Source: Lyophyllum atratum (lineage: Eukaryota; Basidiomycota; Agaricomycetes; Agaricales; Lyophyllaceae). Taken from it: a DNA stretch of 64,000 bases. Location: the NCBI GenBank assembly GCA_014905825.1, contig JACGCN010000026.1, positions 372,001 to 436,000 on the forward strand, in the 5' to 3' direction. The notes under the pieces are model-generated. The model made no database searches. It was not told the DNA's origin and was given only the letters and a program-made list of their open reading frames with translations. Each line of letters opens with the position of its first letter. Position 1 is the first letter of the stretch. A program made the position numbers and the translations under genes. Of the stretch, positions 12,607 to 22,918 are shown piece by piece.

Positions 12607-14245
12607 ATGGCAAGTGAGGTCCTCAAGATATACCACAAAACCCCGCCTCACGTTGCCGTGTAGCATGTCCTTGTCATCGGCAGTGGTCTCGCTGGACTCA
12701 CAATCGCGATTTCCCTGGCTATGGCTGGCCACAAGGTAGTAGTCTTGGAAAGTGCCGCTGAAATCACATATATCGGAGCTGGTACGTCTCCCCATACACT
12801 CCTAGGTTTAGAGTGCAAGTCCTGAGGTCTGAAAGGCATACAGGTGTCCCCCAACTCCTCGCGAATCCTGAGAAAACTAGGCGTCGACAAACACATTGAG
12901 AAATACTGCACCGAACCCGTAGACCTGCGTATGATGCGTTGGAAAGACGGTAAAGTGCTCGTCGAATGTCCGCTGAAGGAGCCAGCACACGAGGAATACG
13001 GTTCTCCGTATTGGTATGCTCGAGGCCTACCAAGGTTGAGACTGCGAGCTGATCATCGGCAATAGGCACATCCACCGAGCAGATCTCCATCGCGGTCTGC
13101 TTGCACGTGCGAACGAGCTAGGGATCGAGTCGCACCTTGACAGCCGTGTTGTCGATGTCGACACAGAGGCGCCCGCAGTGGTGACGGCAGGCGGAACGCG
13201 CTTCAGTGCGGACCTCATCATCGCAGCCGACGGTACAGTCTCGGTCTGTTTACTTTTTATTATACAACAACCGACTTATGTTCGCAGGGCTCAACTCAGT
13301 CTGTCGCCACATCGTCTTGGGCCGCCACGGTCCTCCCATACCCACCGGGCAGATGGTATACCGCGTAACTCTCCCGGCGAGGCTACTTGAGGGTATCCCA
13401 GAATTAGAGGAGATGATCACTGTTCCCCGAAACAATCACTGGATTGGTCCACACGGAACGGTCCTGTCGTACCTGCTGGAAGGTGTAAACGAGAAGTTGG
13501 TTAATCTTGTCTTTACGTGAGTATCATCTCTGGGGAAGGGTGTCTTGTCTTAGACGTACGATAGGTGCGATACGAGAATGGAGGACGGCGTGAACCAGAA
13601 AATAGGCACGAACACCGAGGTCCGCGAGGCTTTCCAAGGCTGGGACCCAAGGTATCATACACCTCAGATGCCGGCAAGCTACCATTAACCCTCTCAACAG
13701 ACTCGATATGATGTTGAAGCATGTTAAGCAAGTGCTAGAATGGCGGGTACGTAGTTCTCCTCGTTTTGTCTGGTTTTACTGACTCGCCTCAGCTATACAC
13801 GCACTCTGAGCTCCCAACCTGGGTCCACCCGTCCGAGAAGCTCTGCCTCATCGGCGACGCCGCACACGCCATGACGCCGTACCTCGCCCAAGGCGCAGCA
13901 ATGGGCATCGAAGACGCCGCAATCCTCGGCGGGCTCCTCACAGCATTCCCCACGCCCGACACCCTACCCACGACCTTACGGCTGTACGAGAGGTTGCGGA
14001 TCGCACGCACGGCGATGGTGGCAGAGGCGTCCGTCGGCTCACGGTGGTTCACGCAGATGGAGGATGGGGTGGAGCAGGAGAGGCGAGATGAGTGGTTGCT
14101 GGCGCATCCGGGGATTTGGGAGGGGCATATTAATATTCGGTCCAGGAAGGAGTTCTTGGATGAGTTGTTTGGGTATGATGGGTTTCGGGTGTTGGAGGAG
14201 GCATTGAAGGGGGAGGCGTGCGAGGAGTTGGGGGCGTCGAAGTAG
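12607..14245 (+). CDS. FAD-dependent aromatic monooxygenase (salicylate-hydroxylase type), one in-frame stop near the start
   Basis: Exons 12607-12781, 12836-13013, 13066-13232, 13288-13516, 13565-13651, 13701-13746 and 13793-14245 join in phase. The protein has the Rossmann FAD motif VLVIGSGLAGLT, a conserved HIHRADLH block, LIIAADG and GDAAHAMTPYLAQGA (the second FAD-binding DG/GD motifs), all hallmarks of group A flavin hydroxylases using NAD(P)H and O2. The first exon has a flaw: after MASEVLKIYHKTPPHVAV comes TAG at 12661-12663, two codons before the Rossmann strand. The rest is open. Either a recent nonsense change has killed the gene, or a short 5' exon splices to an acceptor at that TAG; I could not find an in-phase one. 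It converges with the MFS gene, a pairing common in catabolic or secondary-metabolite clusters. Confidence 0.8.
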
Positions 14246-14887
14246 GCACCGAAGACGACGATTGAGGGTGCACTACATGGGCAAGTTCTCATTATACGAA
14301 GAGCTTATCCTAGGGTGTACTTGAGGATTTCTCAGAATTTACCTTTCTTCATAATTGTTCTGCGTAAGAAGTCGCATAGCCTAATGTGAATCTCTAGGAG
14401 GTATACATATCTATCGAAAACCCCTGGCGATGGGACACTGCAAACGCAATAATCGCGTTGCTAGGTATGGCACCTTGAGAGAGAGAGTCACCTGGGATTC
14501 TGTAGCATGGGTTCATACAGGAAGAAGTTCGTCAAATTGGTGATCGTCAAGTGGCCTTCAAACTACATACCACGGCTCACATGACAGACAACCGTGGAAT
14601 CAGGAATTCAGGAGAAGATTATCCTCGATACATCGGGCCGCGGGGAGAAAATCCTATAAAAAGGGACTTGGACGTGGCATTATTTCTGTGGGAGAGGGGC
14701 TGGTGTGCCGCCGTCAAGGCCCGAATATAATCTACACACTCTGCCAGTGAGACTTGGAGGACGAGTCACACGTGTACAAAAAGACGATCTGGGGATTGAA
14801 AGGGTATCAGGGATCTAAAAGTTTCTGTGAGAAACAGTTCATTTCGACCGATCGACGAACCTTACACTGCAAAACCATCCCACCCGC
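14246..14887. other. Intergenic between convergent genes
   Basis: 3' flanks of the monooxygenase and the MFS transporter. A short GAGAGAGAG run lies near 14480. Nothing else is recognised. Confidence 0.5.
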
Positions 14888-16683
14888 TCACATATACTGG
14901 TGGAAACCCGGCGGCCCCAGCCTCTCCCGCCACCTCTCGCCAAACCTCATCAACGCCAAGATCGGTAGCCAAAAGATGAATAGGATCAACGCAAACGTTA
15001 TCCACGCCCAGTCATATCCAATCCTCTCCGCGAATGGCAATCCAAAGAATCCAATGACGAACGACAGCCCACGCCCCAGGTTCATCAGCACGGCACTCTC
15101 AGGGGTCTGCGGCTTGTAGCAGTCCGAAACGTAAGCGTAGAGGCATGTTGACGTTATCTGGAGGCCGAGTGCACCTTCCGACAGTAAGGTTAAAACGCGA
15201 AAAAAGCCTCTGGAGAGAAAAAAAGGGACGTACTAATCGCAAGGCCTACCAACGGGACAACGAACATGGTGCGCTTCTGAATACAGATACCAAAGACAAT
15301 CATGCCTACTGGCATGAAAACGGCACCAAGTGTGGTCAGGTACAGACGGTATTCAGGTTTCCTGATGCCGTTGTGGCGCTTTGCCAGGCGGTACATGATA
15401 TAGTCGGAAAGGCGGCCAGCGGAGACTTCGCCAATGAGGCAGCCTATGATGAGCGGGATTCCGGTGCAGAGGCCGATGACGCCACTCTTGAAGTGATAGC
15501 GGTCGGAGTACAGCTTTGCCATGCTGATCGCAGGCAGGATGTTGACGAATGTCCACGCCCATGTGTAGTACCAGAAGGAGAATAATATGGACGGGTATCT
15601 GAGCATGTAGAAAGAAGCGAGGAAATCTTGGCCCTGTAGTCGACGCTGCGGGATGAGATTATTCTTGAGATTGAATAGCATACCCCAGTACGTGCGCTCA
15701 ACCTTCCGCTCTTCGAGAAAACGGGGCTCGCGAGAAAATAAGGTTTCGGGGAAGAGGAAGATGGCGACCACCATAGACACACTTGTGATGATGGCAGGCA
15801 TCCAGAAATCCCAAGCCCAGCCGGCCTTTTGTCCGAGAAAGCCACCACCTACCATCCGCATCAGCAATGAAGCATCGTAGAACGGAATATTTGATGGACT
15901 GACCGAGGACGGCGAAGTGAGCACCATTCGTAACAAATATCGTGTAAACTCCAGTCGTCTCCCCCCTCTGATGGAGGAAAAACATGTCGTTAACACACGC
16001 TGTTCCTACCGACATCATACCCGCCATGCCAATACCGTTCAGAGCGCGTGTTCCCAAAAGGGCAGAAAAAGTAGTCGAACGCGCCGAACCGATATTTCCA
16101 AGAACTGCAAGAAGTTGAGAAAGTATCGTGATTGGGCGACGACCGTAGACGTTTGTCAATGGTACCCAAATAAATGACTGATCACACGGACGACATTAGC
16201 AACATATAGGTAGGGCCAGCGTAGAGGCGGCTTACGGCCAAACCACCCGTGATGATGGCGATGGTGGTACTATAGACGACAATTGTGGTTGGTTTGTTGA
16301 AGGCTTCACCAAGAAGCACCAGACTGGGATTCACCACAGCAGCATTGAACGGGCCAAGGAAAGCCATAAAGCTGACTTGAATTAGGACGGCCCACTTCAG
16401 CAATGGTGGCCAGTTCTGTAACACGTCATCAGATTCCGCGAAGCGACGTATGTGAACCTTTTACTAAAGGATCGTCCTTGAACCTGCTCGGCTGAGGGAC
16501 TAGAGGCAGGCCATTTCGGTCAAGTAGCAAGCCCTTTGTGGGTAGCACGGTTTTTTCTGCGTTGAAAGAGAGGTCGCGGGATGCGGAGGGCGGGAAGCGA
16601 TCCCTTTCAGACTGCTCTGCGTGGAGCATCTTGCCGTTTTCGAATGGGGTCCCCGTCCGCTGTGTTACACCAAAGAGTCGCAT
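14888..16683 (-). CDS. MFS transporter, fungal DHA1-type
   Basis: Five exons on the minus strand (16683-16465, 16415-16236, 16177-15904, 15848-15234, 15174-14888). The N-terminal tail ends in the family's FKDDPLNWPPLLKWAV entry to helix 1. Exon 3 carries the loop 2-3 motif in the form PLTNVYGRRP, and helix 5 follows. The central loop has FPETLFSR, the typical MFS linker, and a second run of hydrophobic helices ends in GPPGFHQYM. This fits a 12-helix drug:H+ or small-molecule antiporter of the plasma membrane; the substrate is unknown. I chose the ATG at 16683 because it is the first in-frame methionine after the nearest upstream acceptor-like site. The boundary of the large transposon is at 16727, 43 bp upstream, so the upstream promoter has been replaced by transposon sequence. 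A longer 5' exon is possible but would run into the repeat. Confidence 0.85.
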
Positions 16684-16726
16684 TGACGATGTACCAGTGG
16701 AGTCCTGGGAAAGGATGAGGTGTCCA

Positions 16727-17455
16727 TGTAGCGATATTATAATGTGGTGTGCAAATCTCACTTTTCCACATTGTTATGTACCAGCCAACCTCTAAGGCCT
16801 TGATGACATTAGAATGTCTCCTATCCCAGGGGGGGGTAGGCCTTCCCCAACATTATAATGTGCAGTTTTTTGTGCCCCCCGCATTATAATGCAAGTACGT
16901 CTACCCCACCCACCCCAAAAAACAGTAGAAAATTCCGCCCCCCCCCACATTATAATGCTGTTCTACATTATAATGTGGGTATCCCTACCCCCACCCTCTC
17001 CCAAAAACCTACATTGTAATGCCTCAGATATCACATGATCCTACATTATAATGTGGGTATCCCTACCCCCACCCCCTCCCAAAAACCTACATTATAATGC
17101 CTCAGTTATCACATGATCCTACATTAAAATGTGGGTGCCCCTACCCCCACCCCCTCCCAAAAACCTACATTATAATGCCCCAGTTATCACATGATCCTAC
17201 ATTATAATGTGGGTATCCCTACCCCCACCCTCTCCCAAAAACCTGCATTATAATGCCTCAGTTATCACATGATCCTACATTATAATGTGGGTTCCCCTAC
17301 CCCCCACCCCCTCCCAAAAACCTACATTATAATGCCTTAAGCATCACATGATCCGCTACATTATAATGTGGTCTCCCTACCCTCACCCCTCCCCAAAATC
17401 CTATCTACATTATAATGCCTGGATTGTCGCATGATCCCCTACATTATAATGTTAA
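16727..17455. repeat. Left terminal inverted repeat with about 78-bp tandem units
   Basis: The outer 130 bp match the right end in inverted orientation with few differences. From about 16970 inward, units recur at 17041, 17119, 17197 and 17275, a period of 78 bp. Each unit has two CATTATAATG-type 10-bp palindromes separated by a C-rich stretch and joined by TCACATGATC. Single-base variants occur (CATTGTAATG, CATTAAAATG). The arrangement suggests many binding sites for the transposase or a strongly foldback DNA. Confidence 0.9.
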
Positions 17456-18094
17456 CTATGTTTACTAGACTGTTTACTATGTTTACTAATAAGACAATAA
17501 CGTTCATTGGTAGTAATAGTCAGAACTGTAAATGCCTGTAAACATGAGGGGCAATTTTGGGCACACCGGGCGCAAATCTGCCCCTCAAAAAAATGACATC
17601 ATTGTGCATGATGTCATATGCCTTCAAGTTTACCAGACTTCGAAGCGTTTTGAACTGGCATGACATCATTGTTCCTCATTCCACATCCGTCAATCTGAAC
17701 ACATCAGATAAGATAATAATTTTCAGAGCCTCCGAACCAAACAACGGTTAACATCAGTCAGTGCGTCAAGTCCACCGATTATCTGTAACACGAGCATTGA
17801 CCATCGTCATCCATTGGCCACACCATCAGCGCACATACGAGTCACAATGTATTAAATGGAGAAGATTAAGGTCTACAGGAGTGTTAGGATGGGAATGGGC
17901 ACGATTCAGGAAGTTGATAGATTCATTTTCTGGGGGAATAACGCGCCATGAGCGAGATACGCGCGGAAGGTGTGTCTTCATACCTCTTTTTCTTTGGAGC
18001 CGGGGACTCATCCTGTTTCTTTGAATTATGAAGCTTGCGTCTATGAACACTGGAAGTCAATCATCTCGGCGCAGGAATCCGACGCTGATGCCAC
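17456..18094. other. Subterminal region of the KDZ element
   Basis: This stretch is AT-richer than the array and holds repeated TGTTTACTA words (17458-17490). ATGACATCATTGT words recur at about 17592 and 17660, with an ATGATGTCAT palindrome between them. No gene is seen. It may be transposase-binding or 3' flank of the 815-aa gene. Confidence 0.45.
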
Positions 18095-20806
18095 TTACTT
18101 TGAAGATTTCGAGGTGGGTTCTATACTTCCCCCTGGACTGTCCACCTGCGGCTGATTTGACAGAAGACCATCAAGCATCATGATCACGTCGCGCACAGCC
18201 GCCAGCCAAGTCCCTGGATCTTCACAAGTCCTTCCTATCTCCTCGATCTTCTCACCCCACCAGGCCAGGCCCAGCACCACAAGGACCAAACCTGTCGAGC
18301 CACCCTTGTTTAAAGACTCCCAATCCACGTTCGCGTCGTCACCGCCCTTCAAGACATGCCACCATTTCGCCCATTCCGCAGCAAATTTACTGCCTACGTT
18401 CTGGTCAACCCATCGACGGCCTCCCTTCATCCACTGCCCAATCACAGCGGGCCTCCCTTGAGTCGCCAACCTCCCGTCTTCACGCTAGAATATCATCAGC
18501 CCGTTTGCTAAGGATAAACAAGCACTACTACGCACTGGAAATCCTCGGATAGCCTCGAACGTGATCCACGCGTGTAGGCACTGAGTCCACACGGGTCCCC
18601 ATTCCTTCCCTTTCAGAAAGGTGAGTGCACCCAGGGTCCCTCGATTTTCAGCAGGTACTAATGTTTCCAGGTCAATGTTGTCGGCGCTGCCCTGGGAGAC
18701 CTTGTCCACGGCGCCGCTTCCCTCGTCACTCGTACCAGCCGCCCCTGGGTTCTCACCCTCTTCTCCCATGTCATCGCTCACCCTAGCGTGTTCTGGGCGT
18801 CGTTCTGCCTCACTCCCGCCGTCCTCTTCGACGGGCGTCTTCATAACTTCCGGTCCATCTATCTCCATGTCACTTCCACCATCCTTCTCGACGAGGGCCT
18901 TGATAACGCTTCCCTCGTCACTCGTACCAGCCGCCCCTGGGTTCTCACCCTCTTCTCCCATGTCATCACTCACCCTAGCGTGTTCTGGGCGTCGTTCTGC
19001 CTCACTCCCGCCGTCCTCTTTGACGGGCGTCTTCATAACTTCCGGTCCATCCATCTCCGTGTCACTTCCACCATCCTTCTCGACGAGGGCCTTGATAATT
19101 TCCGGCCTATCCCTCTCCGTGTCACTTCCGCCGTCCCCTTGGACAGCCGTCTTCGTAACTTCCGGCCCATCCCCGCCATTAGCACCCTTCCCATCCACCC
19201 CAAGACCTGGACCGTCGCCACCTTTTCCCATCGTAGCGGCACCACCATCAATTGTTCTACCTCCATTCGTTTCAGCCCCACTCGGATGTTCCATGTGGAT
19301 GGCAGTGGGACCATGTGCTCTACCTAGAGATGTCTTAGGCATCGCTTCCCCCATCAGAGCCTGTTTCCCCTCGCTATTGACGCCAGGGCCGAGCTTTGGA
19401 GATGCAGGGGCAGCCGGGTCATTGCTGAATCGGATTGTCGCCATCGGAATCTCTGGGCCTGGAGCCTCGGAAGGGGAAGACGTGGGCAGGGTTTTAGAGG
19501 ACAAGGTCGGCAGAGCGGCCTTCTCAATCTCGATATCCAGGTCTTGCATCACGAACAGAGGCTTTGCTGCCTCCTTGTCAGGTTCAGCACGAAGCCCAGC
19601 TTCACCATCGGGTGCTGGAGTCCCCAGCTTTCGTGCTTCAATATCTTCTTTTGCTGGATTGAACATGTGAGAATCTTTACCCTGGGATAGCTTGCGACAA
19701 CTGACCAAAGAATCGGTTCCCATATGCAGTTATTGATGTTTGGGCTAGGGAATATCCATCAGGATCGAGCTCCGGCCAAATCTTGGAGGTGCGACCTCCT
19801 GTAGTCGTCGAGTGGATACTGATACGGTTGGTTTAGCAGCATTCTAGAGACAGGGACATCCCCACGTACCTTCGAAGCTCAACTTTTCCCTCGGCCATCG
19901 GTCCGCAAAGCATTATCGTGACATAGACACCGAGCCGCTGGGCGATTGCATCCGCAAATGGGATTAGGGTCGTGGCCGAATCCGCCATCGCCCTGTCCGC
20001 CGATGAGCTCACATGACGTTGTACTATATAGCTTAAGACTCACTGATCATACTCCTCGGGGGTCCGAGGTGTCCATACACCGTCGCCTTTGTACTCGTTC
20101 AATTCCTTTTGGAAGAGAGTTTCCGTCTCCTTCTCCATTGCCAGGCGATACTCCTCAGTTTCGTTGAGCCATGCCTGACGTACAAACTCGTTACTGGCCG
20201 TAACTCTTGTTGGTTTAGGTATGTTGTCCTTCATCGTGTTCCATAGCTCGTCGAATGGTTTCTTAAACCTCGTTTTATAGTTGCGGTTTGAATATAGGTG
20301 AAGCGCGGTTTGCTTCCGAGGTCGAACAGCCGACATATCTTGAAAGGCTTCAAGGATCTGCTGCACGGAGTCGTGCGTTTTTGTCTTCTTGATCCGCGTG
20401 AATCGATAACGGAACCATTGTCCAACATTCTAAAAGGATGACATGAGTACATCGTCATCATTAATGGCTGAAGTAAAGGCTGACTTACCTTTTGTAAAAG
20501 CTTGTACCGTTGGCTTCGTTCCTCCTGCTCCCCCTCGTCGACGTCAGACCAATCCAACGGCACTGCTGCGCTGCTCTCGGAGGCTTCGACAAGGACCGGG
20601 CCATCCTCGTCAAATGGTAGATCCCACCCCCAACGAAGCATGAACAAACGTGCCATCTTATGGTAGAAATTGCCGGTCGCATGCGGACCAGCGTCTCGGG
20701 CGTCGAAGAACTCTTCCTCGCGAGCCTCGAAGAACTCGAGTTTGCTACCCTTGACCCAGCTGTGCCGACCGGTCGAACCTCTGCCTGTACCCTGTTTTTT
20801 GGTCAT
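18095..20806 (-). CDS. KDZ-element cargo: 815-aa uncharacterised basidiomycete protein
   Basis: Six minus-strand exons join in phase: 20806-20489, 20429-20044, 19992-19870, 19818-19706, 19653-18536, 18484-18095. The N-terminal 300 residues follow a widespread, unnamed Agaricomycete family: HSWVKGSKLEFFEAR, FYHKMARLFMLRWGWDLP, NVGQWFRYRF, HLYSNRNY and PFADAIAQRLGVYVTIML. The C-terminal exon carries the same family's closing block (WAKWWHVLKGG ... LVVLGLAWWGEKI). Between them is an acidic, Gly/Glu/Pro-rich region of about 370 residues that includes two tandem 64-residue repeats. No enzyme motif is visible. It lies between the TIRs with all frames open and diverges from the 20965 gene across a 158-bp promoter. 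The role may be in transposition or simple hitch-hiking; neither is shown. Confidence 0.75.
18715..19098 (-). repeat. Two tandem 192-bp in-frame repeats
   Basis: The sequence from about 18715 recurs at about 18907 (offset 192 bp, 64 codons) with only a few differences. Each unit encodes a stretch with KALVEKDGGSD, EVMKTPV and RPEHARVSDDMGEEGENPG. Third-position differences are few, which suggests a recent duplication inside the cargo gene. Confidence 0.85.
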
Positions 20807-20964
20807 TTTCGGAGTGTTGTTTAGGACACGTGTCAACACCCTGCTTTCGACTTTCAATGGTATTTACTCCTTGTTTTCATTTCAAAAGTATTTAAACTTA
20901 CGTTGTTTGTCAAGTCCGCTTAATTACGAACCACCGGCGTAGCATTCTACCGGTTGCGAACACC

Positions 20965-21771
20965 ATGCCCACTGCTCGCCCTTTTTCCAACAACGCTACA
21001 CCTCGCCGGGTCGTCGTTATATCTGACGACGACGAAGACCCTCCAAACGAGGCTCCCCCCACCTATACAGAAGGTAAGTCGCTACTGTCTGCATATGATG
21101 AAGCCTCAACTGTTCCTAAATAGCTTTAGCTGCCGGTGCTCTGCGTCGTGAGCCTGCACAGCGTCGTCGAGAACCCGGTCTACGTCGCGGAGAACCTGTT
21201 CTTCGGCGTCGTGAGCCTGTCACTGTGATCGTGCCTGCCGTCCCTCCTCGCCCCTCCCTCACGCTAGAAGACCTCACCATCGAGAGCGCCCGGAATCACC
21301 GCGGGAAAATTGTGAGGTACATTGTAGGGCGACCTGTCGCGCCGTCTGAGCTCACCAGGCCCGGGCTGAATGTTATCGTAAAGAATTACTACGTCGTAAC
21401 TGTTGGCCAGGCTGTGGGGATTTTTTACGACTGGTGTGCTTCATGTTCGGCCTCCTCTTTCAACTACTCACATTTGTTGCAGGTGCACAGTTGGAAGCCA
21501 CACTAACGGCGTTCCTTGCGCTGCTCAGGAGGGTTTCGACTCCTGGGAGACGGCTCACAAGATCTACACGCGACTCTATAACGAGAAGCACGTCAAGGTC
21601 AAAATTTTACTCGACGGGCCTTTCTCGAAACCTAGCAACATCGCAGCTGCAATCGCCGCCGCCCAGGCCCTGGCCGATGCTCAGAACCGAGCTCACCGGG
21701 ATGATGACTTAGCTGCCAGGGAGGAGGCTGATCTCGCTACCGCCTTAGCTCTGAGCCTTAGAGTACAATGA
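20965..21771 (+). CDS. KDZ-element cargo: RNase H1-N/viroplasmin-like domain plus UIM-like tail
   Basis: Three exons (20965-21073, 21124-21433, 21483-21771) give 235 aa, starting at CACCATGCC. Residues about 1-75 are disordered, with four REP-type repeats (RREPAQRRREPGLRRGEPVL). Residues about 120-180 read YYVVTVGQAVGIFYDW, then CTVGSHTNGVPCAAQEGFDSWETAHKIY in two pieces around the splice. This is the pattern of the RNase H1 N-terminal/viroplasmin fold: a YxVxxGxxxGIF strand, a Trp, then a G-x-F-x-S-x-xEA helix. That fold binds RNA:DNA hybrids or dsRNA. No RNase H catalytic domain follows. The C-terminus (REEADLATALALSLR) fits the ubiquitin-interacting motif pattern of acidic residues, Leu, Ala and Ser at UIM spacings. 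It could let the element's products recognise nucleic acid and a ubiquitinated partner; this is inference. Confidence 0.75.
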
Positions 21772-21971
21772 ACCGAATTGCAGGGTGAATCTTACCGTAA
21801 TCTTGCCATAGACGTATCCGCAGTGTTCCGATATATTTTCGTTGTCAATCATCATTTTTATGTCATTGCACATTATGTGGCGTGGGCGGAAAGGCTTATT
21901 CAAAAAAGCAGGGGTGGTTCAACTTGTATATGCAGTAAGATGCCCAACAGTCGGGTATACAGGGTCTAATA

Positions 21972-22472
21972 CTACAGAGAAGCATCCACCGAATCCTCCA
22001 ATGGTTTCTGACCTCGGTAAGAGGTACAGTAAGCCTCATATCCATGTTCGTCAATATATTTCCTGGTCATTACAGTTAGCCCAACATATGTAGACGACAA
22101 CATAATACTCACGCGGCTCTTCTATCCCTTGCTTGCGCTTTCAAATAAGACCTGTTTCTGATGAAAGTCAGTCAGTTTGATGCTCCAGCTTCAGGAAAAT
22201 AACAATGACTTACTTCTCCCGGTATCGACGAGCGTATTCAAGTTTTGCGAGCCGCTTCGCCTCTTGGACCTGAACCGGGAGATCCTTCAGAGAGGCTCGT
22301 GATTTGGCAGCCCTTTCTTTTGCTTTCTGGTTCAATCGCTCCCGATGTCTTCATATCATTAGTAAATATATACCCCAGACGGTGTGACAGGAACTCACTT
22401 TGCGCGATAGTCCTGGAGAACCCATTTACGGTATACTTTACGATCATCATCATCGGTTACAGGTGCCGGCAT
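21972..22472 (-). CDS. KDZ-element cargo: 114-aa basic helical protein
   Basis: Four minus-strand exons (22472-22399, 22348-22214, 22157-22113, 22062-21972) join in phase to 114 aa. After an acidic start (MPAPVTDDDD) the protein is strongly basic and helical: RKVYRKWVLQDYRAKHRERL, AKERAAKSRASL and EAKRLAKLEYARRYREK. The repeated A-[KR]-x-Y/R-R-x-x-[NR] rhythm resembles basic DNA-binding helices found in many short basidiomycete proteins. It ends with a non-basic tail (KYIDEHGYEAYCTSYRGQ). It converges with the UIM-tailed gene and is divergent from the transposase across a 446-bp gap. No named domain is recognised. DNA binding is a guess from charge. The last splice is the least certain. Confidence 0.55.
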
Positions 22473-22918
22473 GGTCCTGCTGTTGCTGGTGGTTGTAGTG
22501 GTGAATTTGAAGTGTGGGTGGCGATTGTCAGACAGGAACTGGCCCTCCGAGTCGGGCCTTGATGCACGGCGTAGTGAGTTCGCGATACCAAATATACCAT
22601 GTTCGATACATCTTGCAATGGTCCAATAACCTATAGATGATCTTTGACTGTCTCTGCAAAGGAAAGACATGTTCAGTGACAATCTGTTATGATGAGCGAT
22701 GGATGGGATTGAGGTTGGAGTACGAATCGATGAAGACGCATAGTACGGTGTATTTGGTGAGTCTGCAATCATGATCAAAGTCAGCATCAGGTGTTGATCG
22801 CAAATGCAAAAACAGTGACTCTTGGTTTTGAACTTGTGCACTTGCTTGCAACGTCAAAGGTGACTCGAGCCCGGGACTCCATTGCGTTGCAAGTGTTTGC
22901 TCATCGTTATCCTTCATT

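Noticed and set aside
16970..17455. CRISPR-like regular repeat-spacer look
   Set aside because: The whole 78-bp unit repeats, the spacers are not unique, the genome is eukaryotic and the array is a transposon end.
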